Origin: Streptomyces sp. NBC_00289
GTDB taxonomy: Bacteria; Actinomycetota; Actinomycetes; Streptomycetales; Streptomycetaceae
Length of the DNA stretch: 64,000 bases
Direction: 5' to 3'
Assembly (NCBI RefSeq): GCF_041435115.1
Contig: NZ_CP108046.1
Coordinates: 9,300,001-9,364,000 of the forward strand
The translations under genes and the position numbers were made by a program. Shown piece by piece: positions 1 through 7,558 of the stretch. Below the pieces are notes generated by a model that made no database searches, was not told the DNA's origin, and was given only the letters and a program-made list of their open reading frames with translations. Each line of letters starts with the position of its first letter. Position 1 is the stretch's first letter.

Positions 1-37
1 CCAGTCCGGGCAGGGTCACGAACACGGCGAATTCCAT
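1..37 (-). CDS. 5' end of a gene running off the window (flavin monooxygenase-like start?)
   Basis: An ATG at 37 on the minus strand has a good ribosome site (TGAGGAC, ending directly before the start) and opens a reading frame that leaves the window after 12 codons: MEFAVFVTLPGL. An MEF-hydrophobic-V-F start followed by a short loop resembles the first beta strand of luciferase-like flavin monooxygenases, but 12 residues cannot establish a family. The frame is codirectional with the GH97 gene behind it, 74 bp downstream of that gene's stop, so the two could share a transcript. Confidence 0.4.
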   Translation of the reverse strand, partial: MEFAVFVTLPGL

Positions 38-111
38 GTCCTCAGTATCCCGGGTGAGGGATGTACGCCCACGGTGTTGTCCGTGACCGGTGCGACGGCG
101 TGCTCCGAGGT

Positions 112-2034
112 TCAGCTCGTGTAGCAGCTGGTGAGGCCAGGGCGCCACGGGCAGGCGATCCCGGCGAAGCCGCCGTTGTCCACGACGTCGACGCTGAGCG
201 TGTCACCGCCGCGCAGTACCTGCCGGTCCTGGACGAGCCCGTCGACGCCGTCCCGGATCGTCTGGACCAGCCACCTTCCGGAGCCGATGGACAGCGGTAC
301 CCCGGCCGTGTGGGCGGCACCGGCGTAGACCCCGCCCAGGAACCAGCGGTTGCCGCTGCGGCGGGCGAGGACGGCCTCCTGCCCGGGCCGGCCGGCGAGC
401 AGTCGGGTGTCGTCCCACGCGGCGGGGACCTGGTCGAAGAAGGTCCGGGCGAGCGGCCGGGCGTCGTACGACTCGGGGGTGCCCGCGAACATCTGGAGGC
501 CCGACTCGTAGGCGACCGCGAGTCCGACCTCGGCCGCGTCGGAGTTGGGGCGCATGCCGACGCGCTGGAAGCCGCCCGGGGTGAAGTCCATGGAGCCGAT
601 GACGTTGCGGGTGAACGGCAGTGTGGTGAGGTGGGCGGCGGTGTTGGTCCGCTTCTCCTCGCCGCCGACGCCTTCCAAGGTCATGACCTGCGGCCAGGTG
701 CGCTGGATGCCCTTGGGGATCGTCGAACCGTGGAAGTCGATCATCAGGTGGTGCGCGGCCGTCTCCTTGAGGATGGCGTCGTACCACTGGAGCATGGGCT
801 GCGCCTCGGAGTTCATGAAGTCGATCTTGACGCCCTTGACGCCCCATCGCTCCAGGGTGGGCAGCCACTGGGCGCGTTCCTCAGGGGTGTCGAGGTCGCG
901 CTGGTGGATCCAGACGACGATTCCGACGCCCTTGGCACGCGCGTAGTCGACGAGTTGGGGCATCCAGCTGTTGGTCTGCCAGTCGGGGTCGGTGGTGTCC
1001 CACTCGTCGGCCTTGAAGTACCAGCCCGCGTCGACGGCCTCGTAGGGCCAGTGCCGCTCGGCCGCGTAGTCGACGTAGGCCTTCTGCGCCGTGAGGCTCT
1101 GCCCGGCCGCGCGGCCGCCGGCCAGCCAGGTCCACAGCACGGTGCCGGGCCGGATCCAGGAGGAGTCGGCGACCTTGGAGGCGGCGGCGAGGTCGTCGGT
1201 GAAGGTGGACCGGGTGACGGTGGCGAGGTCGCCGGTGACCATCGCCCGCCACGGGGTGGCGAGGGGGCCGTCGGTCTGGACCCGGTCGTCGGCGAGCTTG
1301 ATCCGGTAGGTGCCGGTGCCCTGGTCGTGGGTGAGCCGGGCGCCGGAGTAGGCGCCGGTGAGGTCGGACTCGGCGAGCAGGGTGTAGCCGCCGTCGGTCG
1401 AGAACAGCGCCTGGTCCGAGTACGCGCCGGTCGGTGCGCTCGCGGCGGTGTACTGGGCGAACTGGCCCTCGTTGTCGACGCGGTAGGTGCCGAGCCACGC
1501 GCTCGCGTCCGGCGGCAGGTTGAAGGCGGAGGTCTCGCCGAGGACGGCGCCGTACCCGGCGGGCAGGACGTATCGGTAGGCGACGCCGTCGGCGGAGGCG
1601 CGGACCACGAGGTCGAGCCGGGCACCCGCGGCGGTGGCGAACGACAGGCGTGTCTCGTTCATGTGGACGAGGCGGTCCAGTCGTTTGCCGGACTTCGTCC
1701 GGTACCGCTCGTCGACCTGTCGGTTCCTGCGGTGCAGGAAGCGCAGCCCCTGGGAGAGGTCGGCCTGCTCGGTGACGATGCCGACGGGCGACGGCTCGAT
1801 GACCGTACGGCCGCCGCGGGACACCGACAGGCTCAGCGTGCCGGTCGCTCCGTCCAGGGAGACCCGTGCGCGTGGTTCGCGAGCCGCCGCGGCGGCTCGC
1901 TCGGGGCCGGCTACGGCCCATGCGTGATCGGGGGAGCCGACGTCCTGGCCGGCGCTCGCGGGTGCGGTCGTGAGGAGTGTGGCCGCCAGTGTGGCGCAGA
2001 GCGCGGCGACCGCGGTCCTGATCGGAACCGCCAT
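112..2034 (-). CDS. Secreted glycoside hydrolase family 97 (retaining alpha-galactosidase type)
   Basis: This is a secreted glycosidase of about 640 residues, the normal length for GH97. The start at 2034 is chosen because GGGAGG lies just upstream and the N-terminus is then a clean Sec signal peptide (MAVPIRTAV..., ending near ASA-GQ). An N-terminal beta-sandwich is followed by a TIM barrel (about residues 290-560) and a C-terminal sandwich. In the motif GVKGVKIDF the Asp (about residue 405) is where retaining GH97 enzymes carry their nucleophile; inverting SusB-type alpha-glucosidases have Gly there. The Glu in MTLEGVGGEE (about 454) matches the general acid. By family knowledge this favours alpha-galactosidase, or another alpha-glycosidase with a retaining mechanism. 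It is probably transcribed from the regulated promoter near 2460-2487, through a 5' leader of about 420 nt that contains a short ORF. Confidence 0.9.
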   Translation of the reverse strand: MAVPIRTAVAALCATLAATLLTTAPASAGQDVGSPDHAWAVAGPERAAAAAREPRARVSLDGATGTLSLSVSRGGRTVIEPSPVGIVTEQADLSQGLRFLHRRNRQVDERYRTKSGKRLDRLVHMNETRLSFATAAGARLDLVVRASADGVAYRYVLPAGYGAVLGETSAFNLPPDASAWLGTYRVDNEGQFAQYTAASAPTGAYSDQALFSTDGGYTLLAESDLTGAYSGARLTHDQGTGTYRIKLADDRVQTDGPLATPWRAMVTGDLATVTRSTFTDDLAAASKVADSSWIRPGTVLWTWLAGGRAAGQSLTAQKAYVDYAAERHWPYEAVDAGWYFKADEWDTTDPDWQTNSWMPQLVDYARAKGVGIVVWIHQRDLDTPEERAQWLPTLERWGVKGVKIDFMNSEAQPMLQWYDAILKETAAHHLMIDFHGSTIPKGIQRTWPQVMTLEGVGGEEKRTNTAAHLTTLPFTRNVIGSMDFTPGGFQRVGMRPNSDAAEVGLAVAYESGLQMFAGTPESYDARPLARTFFDQVPAAWDDTRLLAGRPGQEAVLARRSGNRWFLGGVYAGAAHTAGVPLSIGSGRWLVQTIRDGVDGLVQDRQVLRGGDTLSVDVVDNGGFAGIACPWRPGLTSCYTS

Positions 2035-2130
2035 GAGAACCCTCCCGGGTGATGAGGTGGGGTGTGCGGGTGAGGGGTGCCCGGTCACGGGCGTGCGGGG
2101 AAGGTGACGAGGGCCGCGAACCGGGGATGT

Positions 2131-2412
2131 TCAGGTGGCGCACGGCCGTGTGGGCCCGCCGTCCTGACGGCGTGGCGGTACGGGGGGAGCCGCGGGTGAC
2201 CGGCCGACGCGGAAGGCGCGACGCCGGGCCCGGTTCGCCACCGGCGAGGGGTGTGGTCGGCACGATGACACAGCCGGGCCGATCGTCGCCGCTGCCGCTG
2301 CCGCTGCCGCTGCCGCTGCCGCTGCCGCTGCCGCTGCCGCCGCGTCCGCCGCGTTGCCGAGTGCGGCTCCGCGGGGCACCGGCGGGCGCTTCCCCGGCTG
2401 CGAGGTCGTCAT
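2131..2412 (-). CDS. Short ORF with polyalanine repeat in the GH97 leader
   Basis: A 93-codon frame starts at ATG 2412 with a perfect GGAGG ribosome site four bases upstream, right behind a canonical promoter and operator. It reads MTTSQPGKRPPVPRGAALGN, then about 20 residues that are almost all Ala, encoded by eight copies of a hexanucleotide. An Arg/Pro-rich tail of low complexity follows, ending 97 bp before the GH97 start. I recognise no domain. The excellent start signals argue that ribosomes do initiate here. It may be the stump of a regulator whose body was lost, or a leader ORF. The tail looks like noncoding sequence, so the protein itself may have no function. Confidence 0.4.
   Translation of the reverse strand: MTTSQPGKRPPVPRGAALGNAADAAAAAAAAAAAAAAAAAAATIGPAVSSCRPHPSPVANRARRRAFRVGRSPAAPPVPPRRQDGGPTRPCAT
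2291..2338. repeat. Hexanucleotide microsatellite, 8 x GCTGCC
   Basis: Eight uninterrupted GCTGCC units lie inside the short ORF upstream of the GH97 gene, where they encode alternating alanine codons on the minus strand. Gain or loss of whole units keeps the reading frame, so variation in copy number would change the length of the alanine tract without breaking the frame. Confidence 0.95.
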
Positions 2413-2433
2413 CGTCCTCCAGACCTGACGGAT

Positions 2434-2487
2434 CGTCGATACATCGGGTGTATCGACGAACCTAAGCAGGCTTCGTGCACCTGTCAA
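2434..2487 (-). promoter_or_regulatory. Promoter with perfect inverted-repeat operator
   Basis: Read on the minus strand, TTGACA (2482-2487) is followed after exactly 17 bp by TAGGTT (2459-2464). These match the -35 and -10 of a vegetative sigma-70 (HrdB) promoter in streptomycetes. Immediately downstream lies a perfect inverted repeat, CGTCGATACA-N5-TGTATCGACG (2434-2458), which would cover the transcription start. A repressor bound there would block initiation. Neither GntR nor LacI families can be excluded from the symmetry alone. A related half-site, GATGTATTGA, occurs at 2591-2600, and TCGATACA recurs upstream of the ribulokinase gene. Confidence 0.75.
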
Positions 2488-2695
2488 TGACCTTGACCTC
2501 CGCATGAACGGGGCGCCAAATGGCATGAATAGGCAGAGAAGCGAGTTTCAGTGCGCGTCAGCAGTCACGACGCGAGGTCGCGCCTCATCCGATGTATTGA
2601 GGTTCAGCGGCTGACGGGGTCACCCACGCACGGCAGTACGGCCGCTCACCGAAAACCACTGTGGGCGCCATGGCGGGCACCCCTACCCTGACCTG

Positions 2696-3229
2696 GTGAG
2701 AACTCAGGTGATCGTGTTGAACGGTGGGTCAAGTTCGGGCAAGTCCGGGATCGTCCGGTGTCTGCAGGCGGTGCTGCCGGATCCGTGGCTCGCCTACGGG
2801 ATCGACTCGCTCGTCGAGGCGATGCCCGCGTCCCTGCAGACGGCGGGCGGAGGCATCGACATCACCGCCGACGGCGTGGTGAACATCGGATCGGTCTTCC
2901 GGGAGCTGGAGGCGGCATGGATGGCGGGGATCGCCGCGATGGCCGAGGCGGGCGCCCGGATCGTCGTCGATGACGTCTTCCTCGGCGGAGCGGCGTCCCA
3001 GCAGAGGTGGCAGAAGGCTCTCGGCGGACTCGGCGTGCTGTGGGTGGGCGTCAGGTGCGACAGCGAGGTCGCCGCGGGCCGCGAGATCGGCCGCGGCGAC
3101 CGGCCCCGGGGCATGGCCGCGGCGCAGGCGGAGACGGCCCACCGCGGCGTGGTGTACGACCTGGAGGTGGACACCACGCACACGGAGTCCCTGGAGTGCG
3201 CACGGACTGTCGCCGCCCGCGTGACATGA
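2696..3229 (+). CDS. Chloramphenicol 3-O-phosphotransferase family protein
   Basis: A cytoplasmic P-loop kinase-like protein of 177 residues starting at GTG. The Walker A motif GGSSSGKS is at residues 10-17, and Asp37 in WLAYGIDSL matches the catalytic Asp37 of chloramphenicol phosphotransferase (CPT) of Streptomyces venezuelae. The stretches [22 protein letters not shown] and the C-terminal VDTTHTES are characteristic of that family. CPT phosphorylates the C3 hydroxyl of chloramphenicol and inactivates it. In a host with no visible chloramphenicol cluster nearby, it may be a resistance gene or may act on another hydroxylated substrate. No chloramphenicol biosynthesis or efflux gene is next to it. 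A start without a clear ribosome site, right behind the upstream sequence, suggests leaderless translation. Confidence 0.85.
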   Translation: MRTQVIVLNGGSSSGKSGIVRCLQAVLPDPWLAYGIDSLVEAMPASLQTAGGGIDITADGVVNIGSVFRELEAAWMAGIAAMAEAGARIVVDDVFLGGAASQQRWQKALGGLGVLWVGVRCDSEVAAGREIGRGDRPRGMAAAQAETAHRGVVYDLEVDTTHTESLECARTVAARVT

Positions 3230-3268
3230 CCGTGCGGCGCGGTCGGCCACCGTCCGGGCCGTTGCCAC

Positions 3269-4387
3269 TCACGACCGTGTGGCGGTCCCGCACCCCGCGT
3301 CCTCGGCCTCCCGCATGCGCTCGTCCATCGACTCGCTGCGGTCGTACGGGTCGACCTCGGGGCCGTCGCCCGATCCCGAACTCGCCCGCTCCGCACGGAA
3401 CTCGGGGGTGAGGTAGCCGGTGAAGGTGTCGCAGCCGCCGTTGGTGGTGTCCACCTTGTAGGAGACGAGCGAGAAGGTCCCCGGCTCGATGACCACCTTC
3501 GCCGGGTCGTCCCAGCTCATGACCACCTCACGGCGCACGATGGTGCGCGCGACCTCGTCGCTCCCCGATGCGGCGCGAACCGGATAGACGTAGGTGACAT
3601 CGGTGGCGACCTCGACCGAACCGCGATCACCTTCCTTGTACGTGATCCGTCCTCGCGTTTTGATCACGTCCCCGACGAGCCGCACATCCGCTGTCGAGAA
3701 CCGGCTGAACAGCAGCAGTGGATCGTCCTCCCGGCTGGGCCTGCTGAACGCCGTCGCCAGGAAGTCCTGGACGTCCTGCTGGTGCGGATTGATCAACGCG
3801 ATCGCCTTCGACGGCCGCTTTCCACTCAGCACACCGGCATCGAGACTGGACGCGCCGAGGAAGTCCCGGGTCCGATCGAGTGCCTGCGCGACCTGAGCCT
3901 TGCTCATCCAGCCGGTCGCCTGTGCCGCGGGCAGGTGGATCCCCGCTGTCCCGTCGCTCCACTGTGCCGCCGGCGAACCCCTGAACGGCTTGTCGAGTGT
4001 GGGCAGTTGGGCCGCCGACTTCGTGGCCGGCGGCTGACTCGGACGTTCCGACTCGGCGGCGAGCGGCGTATTCCCACCCTCGTCACCGGCGAACCATCCC
4101 ACCACCCGTCCCGGGGCCAGCGCGACGACCGCCAATCCGACCGCCACCAGCAGGCCCACCACATACCAGCCCTTGCTGCGGCGCCGGGCCGGCCGGTACG
4201 CCCGCCATGCCTCCGGTGGACCGGTTTCCTCCCCCAGCTTCCGCGCCACCATCCGGGCCCGCGCCGAAGGTTCCTCGGGCGCGCCCTGCGTACCGGCCTC
4301 GGCCTCACGCAGGAACCGCTCCCACTCGTCGTCCGATATGGACGCCCCGTCCTTGCCCAAGATGCGCTCCCGTCCCTTCTCAGGCAT
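3269..4387 (-). CDS. Single-pass membrane protein of unknown function
   Basis: A protein of 372 residues. The start at 4387 (MPEKGRERILGKDG) is preferred over upstream in-frame codons because GGGGAGGGG lies just ahead of it. The first 70 or so residues are charged and include DDEWERFLREAE. One transmembrane helix follows (VVGLLVAVGLAVVALAPG, about residues 77-94), then a large extracytoplasmic region with the motif WYVVG before the helix and an Asp/Glu/Ser-rich C-terminal tail with a late Cys pair. The type II topology with a short acidic cytoplasmic end is common among actinobacterial cell-envelope proteins. I cannot assign a function. It is divergent from the LanC-like gene and convergent with the CPT-like gene. 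Confidence 0.75.
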   Translation of the reverse strand: MPEKGRERILGKDGASISDDEWERFLREAEAGTQGAPEEPSARARMVARKLGEETGPPEAWRAYRPARRRSKGWYVVGLLVAVGLAVVALAPGRVVGWFAGDEGGNTPLAAESERPSQPPATKSAAQLPTLDKPFRGSPAAQWSDGTAGIHLPAAQATGWMSKAQVAQALDRTRDFLGASSLDAGVLSGKRPSKAIALINPHQQDVQDFLATAFSRPSREDDPLLLFSRFSTADVRLVGDVIKTRGRITYKEGDRGSVEVATDVTYVYPVRAASGSDEVARTIVRREVVMSWDDPAKVVIEPGTFSLVSYKVDTTNGGCDTFTGYLTPEFRAERASSGSGDGPEVDPYDRSESMDERMREAEDAGCGTATRS

Positions 4388-4568
4388 CTGGCCCCTCCCC
4401 AGGGCCTGTTGATGTCCGTGCATCATCACACAACCCAGTCGCACAGGAACGAACCGAAGTCCACGCGTGCAGCCCGGGAACGGGGCTGCACGGCGAGCGG
4501 GCAGGACGCGGAACCGGGCAACGCCCGGACAGGTGCCCCGTAGCGCCGGCGGTTGTAGCGTCTACCGG

Positions 4569-5894
4569 GTGCTGACGAACGAGGTGTACCGGGAGTTGGG
4601 CGAAAGCGCCTGGTCATGGGTGCTGAACCAGGTGCGCGAGGACAATGGCCCGTGGCTGCCGGAGGTGGTTTCCGAGGGCGACCAGGACACCGGACCGGCG
4701 ACCGACCGCGACACGTTGTACTCGGGGATCGCGGGCCTCGCTCCGGTGCTGGCGGAGATCGGGCAGTACCGGCAGCTGAGCGAAAGTGAGCGGACGCTGG
4801 CGACCGGCATCGTCACCAGGCTGTCGGCCCGGGCGCGGAGCAGAACCGAACCCTCGCTGTACGACGGTCTGGCAGGCGATGCCATGGCGCTGAAGCTGCT
4901 CGCCCCGGGCCGGGAATCGATCGCTCTGCGGCGGCTCGCCGAGCTGGCGACGCCCGAAGGCTGGAACACCACGATCGAGTTCGAACCGGGCTCCGACGCT
5001 CCTCTCAACGACATCATCATGGGCACCGCCGGCGTCGTGCTGACAGCGCTCTGGGCGGGCGGAGAGTTCGCCGAGGGGATCGCGACGACGGGCAGTGAGG
5101 CCCTGCTGCGAGCGGCGGACCGTACGGAGGCCGGCCTGGACTGGGGAATCGCGACGAGCACGCGGTGGAGGGCGCCGAACTACTCGCACGGCACCGCCGG
5201 GGTGGCCGCCGCGCTGGCGACGGCGGGTGCGCTGCTGCACCGCGAGGACTTCGTGAGGGCGGCCGTCGAAGGCGCCCGGCACGTGCTGTCCGTGGGCTCC
5301 CTGGAGGACGACGGTTTCATCGTCCCGCACACCATTCCGCCGTCGACACGCGAGGTGGAACCGGTGACCTACACCTGGTGCCACGGTCCGGCGGGCACCT
5401 CGCACCTGTTCGCGGCCCTGTCGTACGCGGGTGTGGAGGAGGTGGCGGGCCGTGCCGTCGACGAACTTCGGCACCGCTGCCTGACCTCGATCCTCACCTC
5501 GGGGGTCCCCCAACGCCTGCGCCCCGGCTTCTGGGACAACGACGGCCGCTGCTGCGGAACGGCGGGCGTGGGCGACGTACTGCTCGACGCGGCGCAGGAC
5601 CGCTGGGCGAGAGCGACGGCGGAGACCTACCTGCGGGCCGCCCGCACGATGGGTGACGCGTTGGTGGAGCGGGCCGTCACGGACGAGGCGGGCACCCGCT
5701 GGCGCTTCGTGGAACACCGCAAGGAGCCACCGCTCCTGCCCCCGGGCACGGCGTGGATGCAGGGCGCGGCGGGCATCGCGGCGTACCTTCTCCGCCTCGC
5801 CCGGTTCCTCGAGACCGGTCCGGACGCCTCTGTGGTGGACCGTCCCGACCAGTGGTGGGCCGTGCCCGCACATCTGCGCAGTACGGCCGCTTGA
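4569..5894 (+). CDS. Stand-alone lanthionine synthetase C-like (LanC-like) protein
   Basis: About 441 residues with the seven-fold alpha/alpha toroid pattern of LanC cyclases (repeated G-x-x-G helices: LYSGIAGL, LYDGLAGD, IIMGTAGV, YSHGTAGVA, WCHGPAGT, CCGTAGVGD, WMQGAAGI). LanC enzymes add cysteine thiols to dehydroamino acids to form lanthionine rings, using a Zn bound by Cys, Cys and His. Here the candidate ligands are Cys271 (WCHG) and the pair Cys328-Cys329 (CCG), so His is replaced by Cys. This resembles the three-Cys site of the promiscuous cyclase ProcM. There is no dehydratase, precursor peptide, transporter or protease nearby, so this is an orphan and not a lanthipeptide cluster. 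The start is uncertain; the GTG at 4569 gives the best N-terminus, but no strong ribosome site is visible. Confidence 0.85.
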   Translation: MLTNEVYRELGESAWSWVLNQVREDNGPWLPEVVSEGDQDTGPATDRDTLYSGIAGLAPVLAEIGQYRQLSESERTLATGIVTRLSARARSRTEPSLYDGLAGDAMALKLLAPGRESIALRRLAELATPEGWNTTIEFEPGSDAPLNDIIMGTAGVVLTALWAGGEFAEGIATTGSEALLRAADRTEAGLDWGIATSTRWRAPNYSHGTAGVAAALATAGALLHREDFVRAAVEGARHVLSVGSLEDDGFIVPHTIPPSTREVEPVTYTWCHGPAGTSHLFAALSYAGVEEVAGRAVDELRHRCLTSILTSGVPQRLRPGFWDNDGRCCGTAGVGDVLLDAAQDRWARATAETYLRAARTMGDALVERAVTDEAGTRWRFVEHRKEPPLLPPGTAWMQGAAGIAAYLLRLARFLETGPDASVVDRPDQWWAVPAHLRSTAA

Positions 5895-5945
5895 GCCGAT
5901 CGAGAGGAGTCGCGGGCTTGAGCCCGATCGAGAGGAGTCGCGGGC
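5891..5945. repeat. Imperfect tandem repeat at the lanC-like stop codon
   Basis: Two adjacent copies of TTGAGCC(C)GATCGAGAGG-AGTCGCGGGC occupy 5891-5917 (27 bp) and 5918-5945 (28 bp); they differ by one inserted C. The first copy carries the TGA stop of the LanC-like gene, so the duplication arose across the end of that gene. The rest of the gap up to the ROK gene stop at 6093 contains only a short palindrome, CCGTCCGGACGG (6081-6092), which may help to terminate the two convergent genes. Confidence 0.85.
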
Positions 5946-6092
5946 TCGCGAAGCCTCCTCCGCCCGCGTGCCGACCTCGGGCGCGTGGTGCCGGCGCCGC
6001 TGAGACCAGCCGGCCGCCCTCGCGGTCGGCGCGTGATCCGGTCCGGTCGGACGCCCTTGGCGTGGTCGAACCCGTCGCGCCCGTCCGGACGG

Positions 6093-7337
6093 TCAGTCGG
6101 ACAGCAACGCCGACAGTTGCGGTGAGTAGGTCGCGTGCAGCACCAGCGCCGCGCTGCCCACGACGGCGGCGTCCGTGCCGAGCGGGGACGCTTCGACCTT
6201 GACGACTCTGATGCGCCGGGCCAGCGGTCTGGCGGCCAGTGCGGCGGCGACGACGTCGACGTACCGCGACGCCACGTGCTGGATGCCGTGGCCGCCGAGA
6301 ATGATGAGGTCCACGTCGATGAAGTTGGCGATGCTGACCGCGACCGAGGCGACATGTTCCGCGGCCTCGTCGATGACCGCGGTCGCGACGGGGTCGCCGG
6401 CTCCCGCCGCGAGCTGGATCGCGGCATGGTCGACGGAGGCCGGATCCTGGCGGAACGGTTGCGACAGCACACTGTTGTCGCCCGCTTCGTCGGCGAGCCG
6501 GCGGTGCACCTCGGCCACGATCGCGGACGGGTTGACCAGCCCCTCCAGACAGCCCCGGTTGCCGCAGTAGCACTCCGGGCCGTCGGGCAGTACGGAGGAG
6601 TGGCCGAATTCTCCCGCGTTGAAGGAACCGCCTCTGTACATCTGGTGGTTGAGGACCAGACCGCCGCCGATGCCGGTACCGAAGAAGAAGTAGGCGAAGT
6701 TCGCGACCCCCCGGCCCACCCCGGACCAGCGCTCGCCGACCGCGGCAGCCGTGGCGTCGTTGTCGATGGTCACCGGCAGGCCGGTGGCGTCGCTCAGCAT
6801 GCTTTGCAGGGGCACCCGTGTCCAGTGTGCGAGTTGCGGGGGAGCGACGATCATGCCGAGCTTCTGATCGATCGGTCCCGGAGTGGCGAGGCCCAGGCCC
6901 AGGACGTCGCCGCGCGGCACCTTCGCCTCGTCGAGCACGTCGGCGACCAGTTCGGCCATGGCCGACACGACGTGTGTCGGGTCGATGCCGGGAGGTGTGG
7001 GACGGCGCTTGACGACCAGCGGCCGTCCCAGCAGGTCGACAACGGTGCAGGTCAGCTCGACGGGGTCGAGGACGAGCCCCACCGCACTGCCGGCGTCCGC
7101 GTTGATGCGCAGGGTGGTGCGGGGTTTGCCGCCGCTGGCCACCCGGCTCGCGCCGTCCTCGCGCACGATCCCCTCGTCGAGGAGCCGGCGCACGATGCCG
7201 GAGACCGTCTGGGGGGTGAGCCCGGTCTGCTGGGCGATCTCGACCCGACTGATGCCGTCGGCGAGTTGGATCTGGTCGAGAACCACCGCTCGGTTGTACC
7301 GGCCGACCTTGGGGAGGTTTGTTCCTGCTTGCCGCAC
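6093..7337 (-). CDS. ROK-family sugar-responsive transcriptional repressor
   Basis: A regulator of 414 residues from GTG 7337, preceded by GAGAGG. An N-terminal winged helix (IAQQTGLTPQTVSGIVRRLL, about residues 32-51) is fused to a ROK sugar-binding/kinase-like domain with the ATP-type motif FFFGTGIGGG and the zinc motif GEFGHSSVL...CYCGNRGCLEG (His and three Cys). It is divergent from a monosaccharide ABC transporter. In Streptomyces coelicolor a ROK regulator (Rok7B7) sits beside xylFGH and controls it, and this gene pair looks like that arrangement. The likely operator is in the AT-rich stretch at 7385-7414. It probably represses the transporter until a pentose or related sugar binds. Confidence 0.9.
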   Translation of the reverse strand: MRQAGTNLPKVGRYNRAVVLDQIQLADGISRVEIAQQTGLTPQTVSGIVRRLLDEGIVREDGASRVASGGKPRTTLRINADAGSAVGLVLDPVELTCTVVDLLGRPLVVKRRPTPPGIDPTHVVSAMAELVADVLDEAKVPRGDVLGLGLATPGPIDQKLGMIVAPPQLAHWTRVPLQSMLSDATGLPVTIDNDATAAAVGERWSGVGRGVANFAYFFFGTGIGGGLVLNHQMYRGGSFNAGEFGHSSVLPDGPECYCGNRGCLEGLVNPSAIVAEVHRRLADEAGDNSVLSQPFRQDPASVDHAAIQLAAGAGDPVATAVIDEAAEHVASVAVSIANFIDVDLIILGGHGIQHVASRYVDVVAAALAARPLARRIRVVKVEASPLGTDAAVVGSAALVLHATYSPQLSALLSD

Positions 7338-7384
7338 TCGGGGTCCTCTCTGTTCCAGCTCGACGACGATACCTCCGTAGGGCG

Positions 7385-7414
7385 TTGACTTAGTAAAACA
7401 AATGGATTTAAAGT
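7385..7414 (+). promoter_or_regulatory. Promoter of the sugar transporter, probable ROK operator
   Basis: The divergent gap between the ROK gene and the transporter contains an island of AT-rich sequence unlike its surroundings. TTGACT (7385-7390) and TAAAGT (7409-7414) with 18 bp spacing make a plausible plus-strand promoter. The segment is bracketed by GACTT and AAGTC, a weak inverted repeat with AGTAAAACAAAT between, similar in base composition to ROK/XylR sites. Repressor binding here would cover both promoter boxes. Confidence 0.5.
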
Positions 7415-7477
7415 CCGGTCCCGCAGGCGAAACAGGCCGTACACAGGCACAGAGCAGTGCCATTCGGAGGCAAGTTG

Positions 7478-7558
7478 ATGTCCACGAAATGTCGCATCCC
7501 GGAACCCGCGGGCCCATGTGGTCGTCGCGTCGCCACCGGTGTGGGGCTCCGCTCATGA
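7478..7558 (+). CDS. 26-residue leader peptide translationally coupled to the transporter ATPase
   Basis: ATG 7478 has a strong GGAGG ribosome site five to six bases upstream and encodes [20 protein letters not shown] plus GVGLRS. Its TGA overlaps the ATG of the transporter ATPase gene in the configuration ATGA (7555-7558). The ATPase start has only a weak ribosome site of its own, so ribosomes finishing the short peptide could reinitiate on it. The peptide has two Cys residues and an Arg pair, and no signal peptide or membrane segment. It is too short for standard gene finders. Expression is inferred from the signals and is not shown. Confidence 0.5.
   Translation: MSTKCRIPEPAGPCGRRVATGVGLRS

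Noticed and set aside
61..2052. Long plus-strand frame antisense to the GH97 gene
   Set aside because: It is a GC-bias shadow; it has Gly/Val/Arg-rich sequence without domains, while the minus frame has a signal peptide and catalytic motifs.
2291..2338. Repeat array considered as a CRISPR
   Set aside because: It is a pure six-base microsatellite without spacers.
2696..3229. Chloramphenicol biosynthesis cluster marked by the CPT-like gene
   Set aside because: No biosynthetic or efflux genes of that pathway in the flanks.
4569..5894. Lanthipeptide biosynthetic cluster around the LanC-like gene
   Set aside because: No dehydratase, precursor, protease or exporter on either side.
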